Part shown: one piece after another, positions 33,531 through 42,530 of the stretch
How positions within the stretch are numbered: position 1 is the first letter of the stretch
Layout: each line of letters begins with the position of its first letter
DNA from: Micavibrio sp. UBA6145
GTDB taxonomy: Bacteria; Pseudomonadota; Alphaproteobacteria; Micavibrionales; UBA1664
Reading direction: 5' to 3'
DNA length: 64,000 nucleotides
Assembly: GCA_002423205.1 (NCBI GenBank)
Contig: DIUZ01000002.1
Span: 449,814 to 513,813, forward strand
Notes under the pieces: model-generated
Database searches by the model: none
What the model was told of the DNA's origin: nothing
The model's input: only the letters and a program-made list of their open reading frames with translations
Made by a program: the position numbers and the translations under genes

Positions 33531-35084
33531 ATGACCAAGACATTCTACATCACGACCCCGATCTACTACGTCAACGGCGACCCGCATATGGGCCACGCCT
33601 ACACCACCATCGCCTGCGACGTGATGGCCCGCTTCAAGCGTCTCGACGGGTATGATGTCCATTTCCTCACCGGCACGGACGAACACGGCATCAAGGTGCT
33701 GCAGGCCGCGCGCGACGGCGGCGTCGACCCGCAGACCTTCACCGATCAGGTCTCGCAGAAATTTCAGGATATCCTCCCGGCGCTGAACATCAGCAACGAC
33801 GATTTCATCCGCACCACATCCGCCCGCCATAAAAAGGGCGCGCAGGTGCTGTGGGAAGCCATCGCCAAATCCGGCAACATCTACAAGGGCGGTTACTCCG
33901 GCTGGTACGCCGTGCGTGACGAAGCCTATTATCAGGAAGACGAAACCGAAATCCGCGCCGACGGCAAACGCTACGCGCTGTCATCGGGTGCTGAATGCAC
34001 ATGGATGGAGGAAGAAAGCTATTTCTTCAAACTCTCCGCATGGGGCGACCGCCTGCTGGAATTCTACGACAAGAACCCGGATTTCATCGGCCCCGAAAGC
34101 TCGAAAAAAGAAGTCATCTCCTTCGTGAAGGGCGGTCTCAAAGACCTGTCCATTTCACGCACCACGTTTGACTGGGGCATTCCCGTGCCCGGCGATGAAA
34201 AACACGTCATGTATGTGTGGCTCGATGCGCTGTCCAACTACATCACCGCGCTCGGCTACGGCTCGGATGACGACAGCCTGTTCCAGAAATTCTGGCCCGC
34301 ACAATTCCACGCGGTCGGCAAAGAAATCACGCGCTTCCACTGCATCTACTGGCCCGCCTTCCTGATGGCCGCCAATATCGCGAACCCGGAACGCGTTTTC
34401 GCCAATGGCTGGTGGATCATGGAAGGACAGAAAATGTCCAAGTCCCTCGGCAACGTGGTGACACCGGAAGACCTGATCAACCGCTACGGCGTCGACGGCG
34501 CACGCTACGTGCTGCTGCGCGACCTGCCATTCGGCAATGACGGCAACTTCGTGCATGAAAATGCCGTGAACCGCCTGAATTCAGACATGTCCAACGGCTT
34601 CGGCAATCTGGCCCAGCGCACGCTGTCCATGATCAACAAAAACTGCGGCGGCCAAGTGCCGACACCGGGTGACTTATCTATCGAAGATCAGGCATTACTG
34701 ATTGAGGTGCGTGAAGAGCTTATTCATGAAATGCGTAAAGAATTTGAGAATTTCCGTTTTAGCGCTGCGCTCGAACACTTCATGAAAGCTGTTAATCACG
34801 CGAACATGTATGTTGATAGGCAAGCCCCGTGGAAATTAAAGAAAGAAAACCCGGACCGCATGGCCACGGTCCTCTACGTCCTCGCTGAAACCGTGCGGGC
34901 CCTAGCCATCGCCATCCAGCCCTTCGTGCCCGCGTCAGCCAACAAAATGCTCGACCAACTGGCCATCACCGAAGACGCCCGCACCTTCGCGCACCTGGAC
35001 AAGGCTCATGCGCTTAAAGCAGGCACAGCGCTGCCTGAGCCGCAAGGCGTGTTTCCGCGGTTGGAAGTCCAGAAAGCGGCATAA
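33531..35084 (+). CDS. metG: Methionyl-tRNA synthetase
   Basis: The 517-residue class I synthetase has HMGH in YYVNGDPHMGHAYTT (residues 13-27) as its HIGH motif and MSKSLGN as the KMSKS motif. The anticodon-binding helical domain follows (about 360-500). It lacks the C-terminal EMAP-like dimerization domain. ATG 33531 is chosen because the family N-terminus (TKTFYITTPIYY) begins there; the reading frame upstream runs through the palindromic repeat. It charges initiator and elongator tRNA-Met. Confidence 0.95.
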   Translation: MTKTFYITTPIYYVNGDPHMGHAYTTIACDVMARFKRLDGYDVHFLTGTDEHGIKVLQAARDGGVDPQTFTDQVSQKFQDILPALNISNDDFIRTTSARHKKGAQVLWEAIAKSGNIYKGGYSGWYAVRDEAYYQEDETEIRADGKRYALSSGAECTWMEEESYFFKLSAWGDRLLEFYDKNPDFIGPESSKKEVISFVKGGLKDLSISRTTFDWGIPVPGDEKHVMYVWLDALSNYITALGYGSDDDSLFQKFWPAQFHAVGKEITRFHCIYWPAFLMAANIANPERVFANGWWIMEGQKMSKSLGNVVTPEDLINRYGVDGARYVLLRDLPFGNDGNFVHENAVNRLNSDMSNGFGNLAQRTLSMINKNCGGQVPTPGDLSIEDQALLIEVREELIHEMRKEFENFRFSAALEHFMKAVNHANMYVDRQAPWKLKKENPDRMATVLYVLAETVRALAIAIQPFVPASANKMLDQLAITEDARTFAHLDKAHALKAGTALPEPQGVFPRLEVQKAA

Positions 35085-35103
35085 TTATGCTTCGGTTAAG
35101 ATC

Positions 35104-36537
35104 ATGACAAAAAGACTCCTAACCGAAGATTTTGAAGTTTTAGGGTTTTGGTATTTGCCGGAAAAGTCTGAAAGGCGGATACCAGGAAAACTCAGCTATA
35201 GCGAAAAAAGATCAATATTATTCCTGCAAGAACCCCTTGTCTCGGAAGAGGCGGTTTTTCCATTTAAGTCTTGGAATAAATATCCCGTCATTCATGGGGT
35301 TACAACCGAAGGTGAAGCTATAAGTGTATTGGACAGTCAGACTTCTAAGCGAAATGTGAGTTTTAATTCTGGGGGTATGGTTAATTCAGAAGAGGTGTTA
35401 TCCCATTGTGTGGTTGTGGGGGCGCACGTTTCAGAAAATTCAAAGTATCCAGAAATGAAATTTTTTATTCCTTCTCTTGAAGTGTGGATAGATACACCTG
35501 CGATAGAAAGAAAAGAAAACCAAGATTCAAGCCAGGCAACAACTCTTTATGAGGTAATTAGATTTTCATAAGAGGCTTCTTACATAGCATCTATTGATGC
35601 AGAAATAAGTTGGGGCAAATCTTGTTCAACCAAGAATGATATTTATTCCAGTTTAAACGTCTCCATTCTTGGTTGGGTAGGTATCAAGCCACGACAGCCT
35701 CAGGATCTAGATTGGTATCTAGACCAGCATAGACATATTACTGTCATGCTTACAATTCTGTCTGGAACAACAATGTCTGCAAATAAGATCATTGTGCCCG
35801 TTAAAGGCGTCGATCAACAGCATGAGCTTTCTATCTTGGTAAATTTGGTGGATACCAAGCTTAGTCAAATCAAAAATCAGCACGAGTTTTTCGTTCTTCG
35901 TAGATTTTTGGGAATCTCTTTTGAAGATGTGCTGAAAAATTGGTTTTCGGTGTGTGAAAAAATAAGAACGCCGAGTAGGCTTGCTGTAAGTATATTGTCT
36001 TCAGATAAAGTTTGGCTAAATATTGAGTTTTTATCTCTTATGCAGGCTTTGGAAGGGTTTCACCGTGCGCTCTACCCGGGAACTTATACTTCCGATAAGG
36101 AGTACGAAGCCGTTAAATTGAAGCTTTATGAAGCTTTGCCTACAGGGATTTCAGAAGGACATAAAGAGGCGCTTAAATCAAAAATAAAGTATGGAAATGA
36201 TATCTCCTTAAGTAGGCGTATAACGGAACTGGGAAAGATGTTTTCCAGTGAAGTTCGTAAGGCGCTTTTTGGTAGTTTAGAAAAGCCAGCAAGAGAATGG
36301 GTTGAGACAAGAAATTATTATACTCATTGGGATGAGGTGCTGTCTGAGGTCGCATTGTCAGGCAGTGAAATGTATAATTCTATCTGTAGGCTAAAACTTT
36401 TTTTACGAGCCTTGTATTTGGATCTAATGAAAATTCCACAAGAAGAAATACTAAGGGCTTTGCAGGGAAAGAGCAGTGAAGCGCAGTATTTACTTCAAAT
36501 AAACAGGGAAGAAGGTACCAAAACCCCCAAGAATTAA
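35104..36537 (+). pseudogene. ApeA-like HEPN defence gene with one in-frame stop
   Basis: One reading frame runs from ATG 35104 to the stop at 36537 (478 codons), interrupted only by TAA at 35569-35571 (codon 156). There is no frameshift, and the frame continues with sensible protein (WGKSCSTKNDIY, LDWYLDQHRHI). The N-terminal part (FEVLGFWYLPEKSERRIPGK) matches the ApeA N-terminal domain. The C-terminal part carries a HEPN RNase motif R-x4-H as RNYYTH (R403, H408). ApeA proteins are abortive-infection RNases of about this length. The gene is clearly AT-richer than its neighbours, suggesting transfer. A nonsense mutation, programmed readthrough or a base-call error are all possible; a second start at 35746 could yield the HEPN half alone. 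Confidence 0.8.
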
Positions 36538-36574
36538 TTCTCTCAGTTTGTGGTTGAGTGCTTAAATGTAGGGA

Positions 36575-36937
36575 TTAATGGATAGAAAGCCCCAACGCAC
36601 CCAACGTCTGCGGCCCAATCTGTCCGTCAACGCGCAAGCCTTTCGCACGCTGAAACCGTTTCACGGCGGCGCGGGTTTTCGGGCCGTAGTCACCGTCGAT
36701 TTTGATTTTGTAGCCGCGGGCCTGGAGTTCGGCCTGCACCGCGCTGACATGGCTGCGGTTGGATTCTGACGGGCCGGTATAGCCGTTGCTGTGGTCGAAA
36801 TGCGGGTTCATGTAGAAGACGCCGTTCGATGGCGGCGTGGGCGTCGTGTAAAGCGGGTCAATCATGTTCTGCTGCGCCAGCGCCGGGGCGGCGGCGAACA
36901 ACACGGCAATGGCGGCGGTCATTAGAATGCGGTTCAT
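36575..36937 (-). CDS. Secreted peptidoglycan-binding domain protein
   Basis: The 120-residue product has a signal peptide (ILMTAAIAVLFAAAPALAQ) and a C-terminal PG_binding_1 domain (about 60-118; VQAELQARGYKIKIDGDYGPKT split by the usual turn, then AAVKRFQRAKGL and GPQTLGALG). No enzyme domain is attached. It probably binds cell wall in the periplasm. A similar domain ends the protein at 37891-38532. Confidence 0.85.
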   Translation of the reverse strand: MNRILMTAAIAVLFAAAPALAQQNMIDPLYTTPTPPSNGVFYMNPHFDHSNGYTGPSESNRSHVSAVQAELQARGYKIKIDGDYGPKTRAAVKRFQRAKGLRVDGQIGPQTLGALGLSIH

Positions 36938-37023
36938 AAGCTGTCTTCCCCTTAAAACGCGTCAGACAACAAAATATCGTGATCCATAACGTTACGCCAG
37001 CGACAATCCATGGTGTGATGCAC

Positions 37024-37051
37024 CAAAAGAAAAGCCCGGCTTTTGCCGGGC
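37024..37051 (-). terminator. Rho-independent terminator
   Basis: The stem AGCCCGGC / GCCGGGCT around TTTT (37032-37051) is followed on the minus strand by TTTTCTTTT. It lies 25 bases after the stop of the small gene at 37076. Confidence 0.8.
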
Positions 37052-37075
37052 TCATCTTTAAGGCTTGCGCGAGGT

Positions 37076-37282
37076 TTAGCGCGTGCCAGTGGCTTTGTCG
37101 GCCGGGTTTGCGCCCGGTTTCGGCGAACGATTTACATCTTTCTCGGATGCATCGCGTGCCGGCTGGTTCGCGGCGGCATTATCTTTGGCCGCGTCTTTCG
37201 GTGCATTTGCATTGGATGCGATGTCGCCGGCCTTCTTGTCGTTGGCGTTATTTGTATTCGGATTTTGATTGGGCGAGTTCAT
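37076..37282 (-). CDS. Small disordered Asn/Ala/Asp-rich protein
   Basis: The 68-residue product has no hydrophobic core, signal or Cys; it is dominated by Asn, Ala, Asp, Pro and Lys (NQNPNTNNANDKK, AAKDNAAANQPARD). It is probably intrinsically disordered. A good AAGGAG ribosome site precedes ATG 37282 and a terminator follows, so it looks like a real single-gene unit. Function unknown; small disordered proteins of this kind are often stress-related, but nothing proves that here. Confidence 0.65.
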   Translation of the reverse strand: MNSPNQNPNTNNANDKKAGDIASNANAPKDAAKDNAAANQPARDASEKDVNRSPKPGANPADKATGTR

Positions 37283-37365
37283 GTGTGTACTCCTTGATTT
37301 GCGATCAGAAGAAATTCTGTCCGCGATACTGAGTTAGCGCGACGTGCCACAATAACAACACAAAA

Positions 37366-37394
37366 GAAAAAGCCCGCATTTTCCAATGCGGACT
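37366..37394 (-). terminator. Rho-independent terminator
   Basis: The stem AGCCCGCATT / AATGCGGACT with loop TTCC (37371-37394, one G-T pair) is followed on the minus strand by TTTTTCTTTT. It belongs to the short gene ending at 37423. Confidence 0.75.
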
Positions 37395-37422
37395 TGTTTC
37401 TGACTATATCGCCTTAGGCGCA

Positions 37423-37533
37423 TTACTGCGATTTGATCGGGTCGGTACGCGACGGCGTGATCGGCGGCTGAATTTCCGGCTGGGCCGGACCGTCAGGTGC
37501 CATCGGTGTATCAGGCGTGGGATTGGGGCACAT
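37423..37533 (-). CDS. Very small Pro-rich protein (36 residues)
   Basis: A 36-codon frame starts at ATG 37533 right after AAGGAGCCACACC and ends 29 bases before a terminator. The product is Pro/Thr-rich (NPTPDTPMAPDGPAQPEIQP) without signal or helix. Ribosome site plus dedicated terminator argue for a real gene; composition gives no function. It sits in a run of similar small genes. Confidence 0.45.
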   Translation of the reverse strand: MCPNPTPDTPMAPDGPAQPEIQPPITPSRTDPIKSQ

Positions 37534-37667
37534 GGTGTGGCTCCTTGGCTGGTGATTGATATGTACATCCATCCAACGCGCGAAGTGCCAAAAACATTCC
37601 ACATGGCCTTGGCCAAATGGAACCGCACGCCCCATCGGTTTGTTTTTATAAGGATAAGGAGATTTTC

Positions 37668-37826
37668 ATGACCGACCCGACACCAACCCACATCCCGGAA
37701 GACCAGCGTTTTGGCAAGCGTGGCAAAAACCAGGGTGATAATGGCATCAAAGACGCGCGCGCCGATGCCGATTACCCCGAAGACACCGACCGCCAGTACG
37801 GCGCAGGTGAAAAGAAGGCCAAATAA
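37668..37826 (+). CDS. Small hydrophilic protein (52 residues)
   Basis: The frame begins at ATG 37668 after AAGGAG and ends 2 bases before a terminator. The product is highly charged (DQRFGKRGKNQGDNG, ARADADYPEDTDRQYG) with no signal or membrane part. No family is recognised. Together with its two small neighbours it forms a group of separately transcribed small genes. Confidence 0.55.
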   Translation: MTDPTPTHIPEDQRFGKRGKNQGDNGIKDARADADYPEDTDRQYGAGEKKAK

Positions 37827-37853
37827 AAAACCCGCCGGTAAGGCGGGTTTTTA
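37827..37853 (+). terminator. Rho-independent terminator, probably bidirectional
   Basis: Stem AACCCGCC / GGCGGGTT (37829-37848) with loop GGTAA-like bases is flanked by an A-run before and TTTTTATT after. It ends the 52-residue gene and could also stop transcripts from the convergent gene at 37891. Confidence 0.8.
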
Positions 37854-37890
37854 TTATCACCGGGCGAAAAAACCCGGCAACGAAACTGTA

Positions 37891-38532
37891 TTAGTTGTTG
37901 TCCATACCGAACGAAGCGCGGGTATCTGCATCAATGTTACCGGTCGCGGTCAGGTTTTTGGACTTCTGGTATTCTTTCAGCGCTTCCTTGGTGTTTGCAC
38001 CCAGAACGCCATCAGCTTTGACGCTGTAGCCAGCCGAGATCAGGTTTTTCTGAACCGTGCGGACTTCGTCGGCGCTCAGCATGCCCATGGCACCTTTTGC
38101 GCGGGTTTTCATGACGCCGGTTTTGGTCGTCAGGTCTTCGTTGATCTGGGCGCGCTCTTCAGCGATCTCAGAGGCTGATTTGTTGGCATCGGCGTCAACC
38201 TTGGCGTTGGCCGAAGCGCGGGTGGCTTCATCATCGCCTTGCTTGTAGCCGGCCTGGCCTTCAGCGTTGATGCCGTTGGCCGAGTTATCGAGGGTGATGC
38301 TGCCCGAAGCCGTACCGGCTTTCGTGCCGGTCGAAGACGTGGCCGAAATCGTGTCCGTCGCGTCGTTGACATGAACCGAACCGCGGGCGACTGAATTGTC
38401 ACCAGCCGATGCGGCTGCGTCGCTGTTCAGTTGGGTTTTGGATTGCAGGGCCGAGGTACCTTCAGCCATAGCGCCCGCAGCAAAAGCCAGGGTGCTGGCG
38501 CCCATCAGGGCAGTAAGAATGAACTTTTTCAT
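37891..38532 (-). CDS. Secreted protein with C-terminal peptidoglycan-binding domain
   Basis: The 213-residue product has a signal (KKFILTALMGASTLAFAAGAMA), an Ala/Ser/Asp-rich central region (about 25-140) of low complexity, and a C-terminal PG_binding_1 domain (LSADEVRTVQKNLISAGY, then GVLGANTKEALKEYQKSKNL). ATG 38532 is chosen because the signal starts there. It probably attaches to the cell wall. It converges on the small gene at 37668. Confidence 0.82.
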   Translation of the reverse strand: MKKFILTALMGASTLAFAAGAMAEGTSALQSKTQLNSDAAASAGDNSVARGSVHVNDATDTISATSSTGTKAGTASGSITLDNSANGINAEGQAGYKQGDDEATRASANAKVDADANKSASEIAEERAQINEDLTTKTGVMKTRAKGAMGMLSADEVRTVQKNLISAGYSVKADGVLGANTKEALKEYQKSKNLTATGNIDADTRASFGMDNN

Positions 38533-38645
38533 AGTAAACATCTCCGTATGTTTGGTTTGGGATAACTACCTGCCCTTTAAACGCACGGAAGCGGCAAAAA
38601 GTTTCATCCCCTTTTATTAACCTTTGCAGCCCGTTATATAGAGGT

Positions 38646-39467
38646 ATGGCTTTTTACATTGATTCACACTGTCACCTGAATTCCCGGAATATCGAGAAAA
38701 TCGGTGACCCCGACGCCCTCGTGGCCCGCGCCAACGCCGCCGGCGTGGCGGGCATGGTCACCATCTGCTGCCGCATGAGCGAGGAACCGCCGGTGCTTAA
38801 AGCCATTGCGGATCGCAACAGGAACGTCTGGCTGACCGTCGGCACGCACCCGCACGACGCATCGAACCCGGCTGAAAAGGTATTCAACACCGACCAGATC
38901 GTTGAAATGGCCCGCAGCCATCCCAAGATCGTCGGCATCGGCGAATGCGGTCTCGATTATTTTTACCACCATTCAACCCCTGAAGATCAGGCCGAAGGGT
39001 TCCGCCGTCACATCCGGGCCTGCATCGAAACCGGCCTGCCCATCGTCGTGCATGCCCGCGACGCGGATCAGGACGTGATCAAAATTCTGAAGGAAGAGGG
39101 CGCAGGCGTTAAAAACCTGACCGGCGTCATGCACTGCTTTTCATCATCGGCATGGATGGCGGAGGAAGCGCTGGCCTTTGGCTTCTATCTGTCATTCTCG
39201 GGCATTGTCACATTCAAGAACGCCGACGCCCTGCGCGACATCGCCAAAAATACACCTAAGGATAAATTCCTGATCGAAACCGACGCGCCGTATCTGGCAC
39301 CCGAACCGTTCCGCAAAAACACCAACGAACCGGCACTGGTCATCAACACCGCCACTGTACTTGGTGATCTGCACAACATGACGCGCGATGAAATCGGCAC
39401 CCTGACGGCCAATAACTTCTTCAATCTTTTCACACGGGCAAAAGACACATGGCTTGCGGGCGCGTAA
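38646..39467 (+). CDS. TatD-family metal-dependent deoxyribonuclease
   Basis: The 273-residue TIM-barrel hydrolase shows the TatD metal ligands: DSHCHLN at the start, GECGLDYFY near residue 100, IVVHARDA near 138, MHCFSSS near 163, and LIETDAPYLAPEP near 210. TatD enzymes cut DNA and act in repair or turnover. It is downstream of the delta'/MetRS region, a common neighbourhood, and overlaps the MBL gene by 19 bases. Confidence 0.92.
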   Translation: MAFYIDSHCHLNSRNIEKIGDPDALVARANAAGVAGMVTICCRMSEEPPVLKAIADRNRNVWLTVGTHPHDASNPAEKVFNTDQIVEMARSHPKIVGIGECGLDYFYHHSTPEDQAEGFRRHIRACIETGLPIVVHARDADQDVIKILKEEGAGVKNLTGVMHCFSSSAWMAEEALAFGFYLSFSGIVTFKNADALRDIAKNTPKDKFLIETDAPYLAPEPFRKNTNEPALVINTATVLGDLHNMTRDEIGTLTANNFFNLFTRAKDTWLAGA

Positions 39468-40252
39468 AAATACTCGGCTGCGGCTCATCCGGCGGCGTGC
39501 CGCTGGTCACCGGATTCTGGGGCGCATGCGACCCGGCCAATCCCAAAAACCGCCGCATGCGTGCGTCCATTGCCGTGCAGACCGATGATTCCTGTATCGT
39601 CGTCGACACCGGCCCGGACTTCCATATCCAGACGCTAACCTACGGCATTTCAAAAATCGACGCGATTTTGTACACGCATGCCCATTCCGACCATGTGAAC
39701 GGCATTGATGAACTCCGCTACCTGAAATTTGTACAGAAAGACATGGTCCGCGCTTACGGCGACATGGACACGCTCAATGAATTGCAGATGCGCTTTGCAC
39801 ATATGTTCACGGCATCGCCCGACGGCCTGTACCAACCCGTCATCACGCCCATCGCGTGGAATGAAAGCCAGTACGGCAAATTGCAAACCGTGGGCAATAT
39901 GCATGTCACGCCGTTCCGTCAGTTGCACGGGCTTGCGGGTCGTTCTGTCGGTTACCGTTTTGGTAATTTCGGATACTCCACCGATATCTCCGCGCCCGCG
40001 CCCGGCACGCTGGAGGCACTGGTCGGTATCGACACATGGCTGGTCGACTGTGCGCAATACGGCACCGACTACACCATCGTGCACCCAAACCTGCCGCAGG
40101 TGCGGTTGTGGAATGAAACAGTGGGGGCAAGACGCGTGATCCTCACGCATCTGACACCGCGCCTTGATTACAATGTGCTGATGTCTGAACTGCCCGAAGG
40201 CTACGAAGTGGCCTTTGACGGCATGGAAATCGTCATCGACACCGGCACGTGA
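39449..40252 (+). CDS. PhnP-like metallo-beta-lactamase fold hydrolase
   Basis: The 267-residue product has the core motif THAHSDHVNG (H-x-H-x-D-H) near residue 72, a GCGSSGGVPL opening, VDTGPDFHIQ, and later ISAPAP and LTHLTP segments, as in PhnP/RNase Z-like phosphodiesterases. It probably hydrolyses cyclic or diester phosphates. It overlaps the TatD gene, so the two are coupled; that pairing is common in alphaproteobacteria. Its 3' end overlaps the convergent exonuclease III gene by 52 bases. Confidence 0.9.
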   Translation: MACGRVKILGCGSSGGVPLVTGFWGACDPANPKNRRMRASIAVQTDDSCIVVDTGPDFHIQTLTYGISKIDAILYTHAHSDHVNGIDELRYLKFVQKDMVRAYGDMDTLNELQMRFAHMFTASPDGLYQPVITPIAWNESQYGKLQTVGNMHVTPFRQLHGLAGRSVGYRFGNFGYSTDISAPAPGTLEALVGIDTWLVDCAQYGTDYTIVHPNLPQVRLWNETVGARRVILTHLTPRLDYNVLMSELPEGYEVAFDGMEIVIDTGT

Positions 40253-40977
40253 TCTGACGCCTTTTCGCGCGTGCGTTCATCCTTGTGAATGACAATCCCG
40301 GTGCACCGGTCTGTGATCTGCGGGCTCATTAAAAAGTGGTCGATACGGATACCGTTATTCCGCTCCCACGCGCCGCCCTGATAATCCCAAAACGTATACA
40401 GCCCGCCCTCAGGGTGGAACATGCGCAACGCATCGGTCAGGCCCATACCCATGAACTGCCGGTACATAGCGCGGCTTTCCGGCTGGAACAATGCATCATC
40501 CACCCAAGCCTTGGGAAACTGGGCATCCAGCTCTTCGGGGATGATGTTGTAGTCGCCCGTCACAACGAACGGCACTTCATCATCCAGTAACGCCTGCATC
40601 CGCGTGGCAAGGCGGTTGAGCCAGTCCAGCTTGTACGGAAACTTTTCGGTACCCAGCGGGTTGCCATTGGGCGCGTAGATATTAATCACGCGCACACCGT
40701 TGATATCAGCCTCGATATACCGGGCCTGTTCATCGCCAATGGTTTTACTGATGGTTGTGATCGGTGTTTTCGAAAGGATCGCAACACCGTGATACGCCTT
40801 TTGCCCGGCGATGGATGCCTGATACCCGGCGGCCTCAATCTCGGCCAGTGGAAACTGGTCCTCCATGCATTTGATTTCCTGCAGGCAAACCACGTCGGGT
40901 TTTTCAGCGTTCAGGAAATCGACCAGCAGGTGAATGCGCGCGCGGACGGAATTGATATTATACGTGGTGATTTTCAT
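40201..40977 (-). CDS. xthA: Exodeoxyribonuclease III / AP endonuclease
   Basis: This 258-residue EEP-fold DNA repair enzyme nicks at abasic sites and removes 3' blocks. Visible motifs are ITTYNINSVRARI at the N-terminus, VVCLQEIKC with the metal Glu near residue 37, VINIYAPNG, VVTGDYNI near 143, and the final SDHVPVS with catalytic His. It overlaps the MBL gene at the 3' end and lies 6 bases after erpA on the same strand. Confidence 0.94.
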   Translation of the reverse strand: MKITTYNINSVRARIHLLVDFLNAEKPDVVCLQEIKCMEDQFPLAEIEAAGYQASIAGQKAYHGVAILSKTPITTISKTIGDEQARYIEADINGVRVINIYAPNGNPLGTEKFPYKLDWLNRLATRMQALLDDEVPFVVTGDYNIIPEELDAQFPKAWVDDALFQPESRAMYRQFMGMGLTDALRMFHPEGGLYTFWDYQGGAWERNNGIRIDHFLMSPQITDRCTGIVIHKDERTREKASDHVPVSMTISMPSKATS

Positions 40978-40983
40978 GCCGGG

Positions 40984-41307
40984 TCAGCCGATGGCAAAAG
41001 ACGTGCCGCAACCGCAACCCGACGTGGCATTGGGGTTGATCACCTTGAAATGCGCGCCGGACAGATTGTCGATGTAATCGACCGTGGACCCCAGCATCAG
41101 GGGCAGGGACACGGCATCGACCACAAGGCGCGCACCGTTATGCTCAAACACCAGGTCATCGCCCTCTGCCGCATTGGCAAAGCCGAATACATACTGAAAG
41201 CCCGAGCATCCGCCCCCTTCCACCGACAGGCGCACCATCTGGGCGGAATGCTCAGCGCACAGGGTCTTGATACGGGTCGCGGCGGTGTCGGTCAGGGTCA
41301 GGTCCAT
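40984..41307 (-). CDS. erpA: Iron-sulfur cluster insertion protein ErpA/IscA type
   Basis: The 107-residue A-type carrier delivers Fe-S clusters to target proteins. The three conserved cysteines are present: GGGCSGFQY (first) and SGCGCGTSF (second and third). Length and layout match ErpA/HesB. It is transcribed with exonuclease III, and dgt lies divergently upstream. Confidence 0.93.
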   Translation of the reverse strand: MDLTLTDTAATRIKTLCAEHSAQMVRLSVEGGGCSGFQYVFGFANAAEGDDLVFEHNGARLVVDAVSLPLMLGSTVDYIDNLSGAHFKVINPNATSGCGCGTSFAIG

Positions 41308-41372
41308 ACCCAGTAAGATGCGCTACCATTAAAGGGTTTTCAAGTTATTGAAGGGCTTGTATCTTTGCGCCC

Positions 41373-42530
41373 ATGTCATTGCCTGTATCTGAGACCAAAT
41401 ACGATTATTGCGCCGTACCGCTGGCGGCCTATGCCTGCCGTGCCGACCAGACCAAGGGCCGCCTGATTGCGGAACCCGAGAGCGCGACCCGCACCGCCTT
41501 CCAGCGCGACCGCGACCGGATCATCCATTCCTCGGCCTTCCGCCGCCTGAAGGGCAAGACGCAGGTGTTCGTCGCGCACGAAGGCGACCGTTACCGCACC
41601 CGCCTGACCCATACGATGGAAGTGGCGCAGATCGCCCGCGACCTGGCGCGCAGCCTGATGCTCAACGAAGATCTGGCAGAAGCTGTTGCCCTCAGTCACG
41701 ACCTTGGCCACCCGCCATTTGCGCATATGGGCGAGGACAAGCTCAAAGAAAAAATGAAGGATTTCGGCGGTTTCGAACACAACGACCAGTCTTTGCGCAT
41801 CGTCGTGCTGCTGGAACAACGCTACGCCAAATGGAACGGCCTGAACCTGAGCTGGGAAACGATCGAGGGGATCGTCAAGCATAACGGCCCGGTTACGTAC
41901 AAACCCGGCCATACCCTGGAACAAGTACAAAAACAGTGGGATTTGCAGCTGAATACATGGCCCAGCCTTGAGGCACAGGTCGCCGGCATTTCCGACGACA
42001 TCGCCTATAACAGCCATGACATCGAAGACGGGCTGTTCGAAAACCTGTTCACGCTCGATGACATCGCATCCGCAGTACCGCTGGTCGAGCGCGTCTGGGC
42101 CGAGAGCCGCAATCAGTTTGCCGACCTACCGCACCATGTGCGCGTACACGAAATCGTGCGCGAAATTCTGGGGCGTCTTGTCACCGATGTGCTGGACGAA
42201 AGCCGCCAGCGCATCGCCAACGCCCGGCTGACCTGTGTCGAAGATGTCCGCGCCTGCGGGCGGCAACTGGTCGCGTTTTCGCCGTCGATGGCCGAACACG
42301 TCAAAGCCATGCGTGCCTTCCTGATGCCGCGCATGTATCACCACCAGGTGGTCCGCGATATGCGCGTGAAGGCCGAAAAGATCGTCGAGGGCCTGTTCGA
42401 TACAGCAATGCAGAAAATCAGCGGCGAAGACGCCTTTACATACTCACGGAAAGTGGCCGATGATATTGCCGCCATGACCGACCGTCAGGCCATGGCTGAA
42501 TATGAACAGATCTTTGGAATAAAAATATGA
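41373..42530 (+). CDS. dgt: Deoxyguanosinetriphosphate triphosphohydrolase-like (dGTPase)
   Basis: The 385-residue HD-domain enzyme splits dNTPs to deoxynucleoside and triphosphate. Conserved parts are DRDRIIHSSAFRRLKGKTQVF, RLTHTMEVAQIARDL (first His), and ALSHDLGHPPFAHMGE (HD pair). The SDDIAYNSHDIEDGL segment supplies the last metal Asp. The stop overlaps the argS start by four bases (ATGA), an arrangement seen in other alphaproteobacteria. Confidence 0.93.
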   Translation: MSLPVSETKYDYCAVPLAAYACRADQTKGRLIAEPESATRTAFQRDRDRIIHSSAFRRLKGKTQVFVAHEGDRYRTRLTHTMEVAQIARDLARSLMLNEDLAEAVALSHDLGHPPFAHMGEDKLKEKMKDFGGFEHNDQSLRIVVLLEQRYAKWNGLNLSWETIEGIVKHNGPVTYKPGHTLEQVQKQWDLQLNTWPSLEAQVAGISDDIAYNSHDIEDGLFENLFTLDDIASAVPLVERVWAESRNQFADLPHHVRVHEIVREILGRLVTDVLDESRQRIANARLTCVEDVRACGRQLVAFSPSMAEHVKAMRAFLMPRMYHHQVVRDMRVKAEKIVEGLFDTAMQKISGEDAFTYSRKVADDIAAMTDRQAMAEYEQIFGIKI

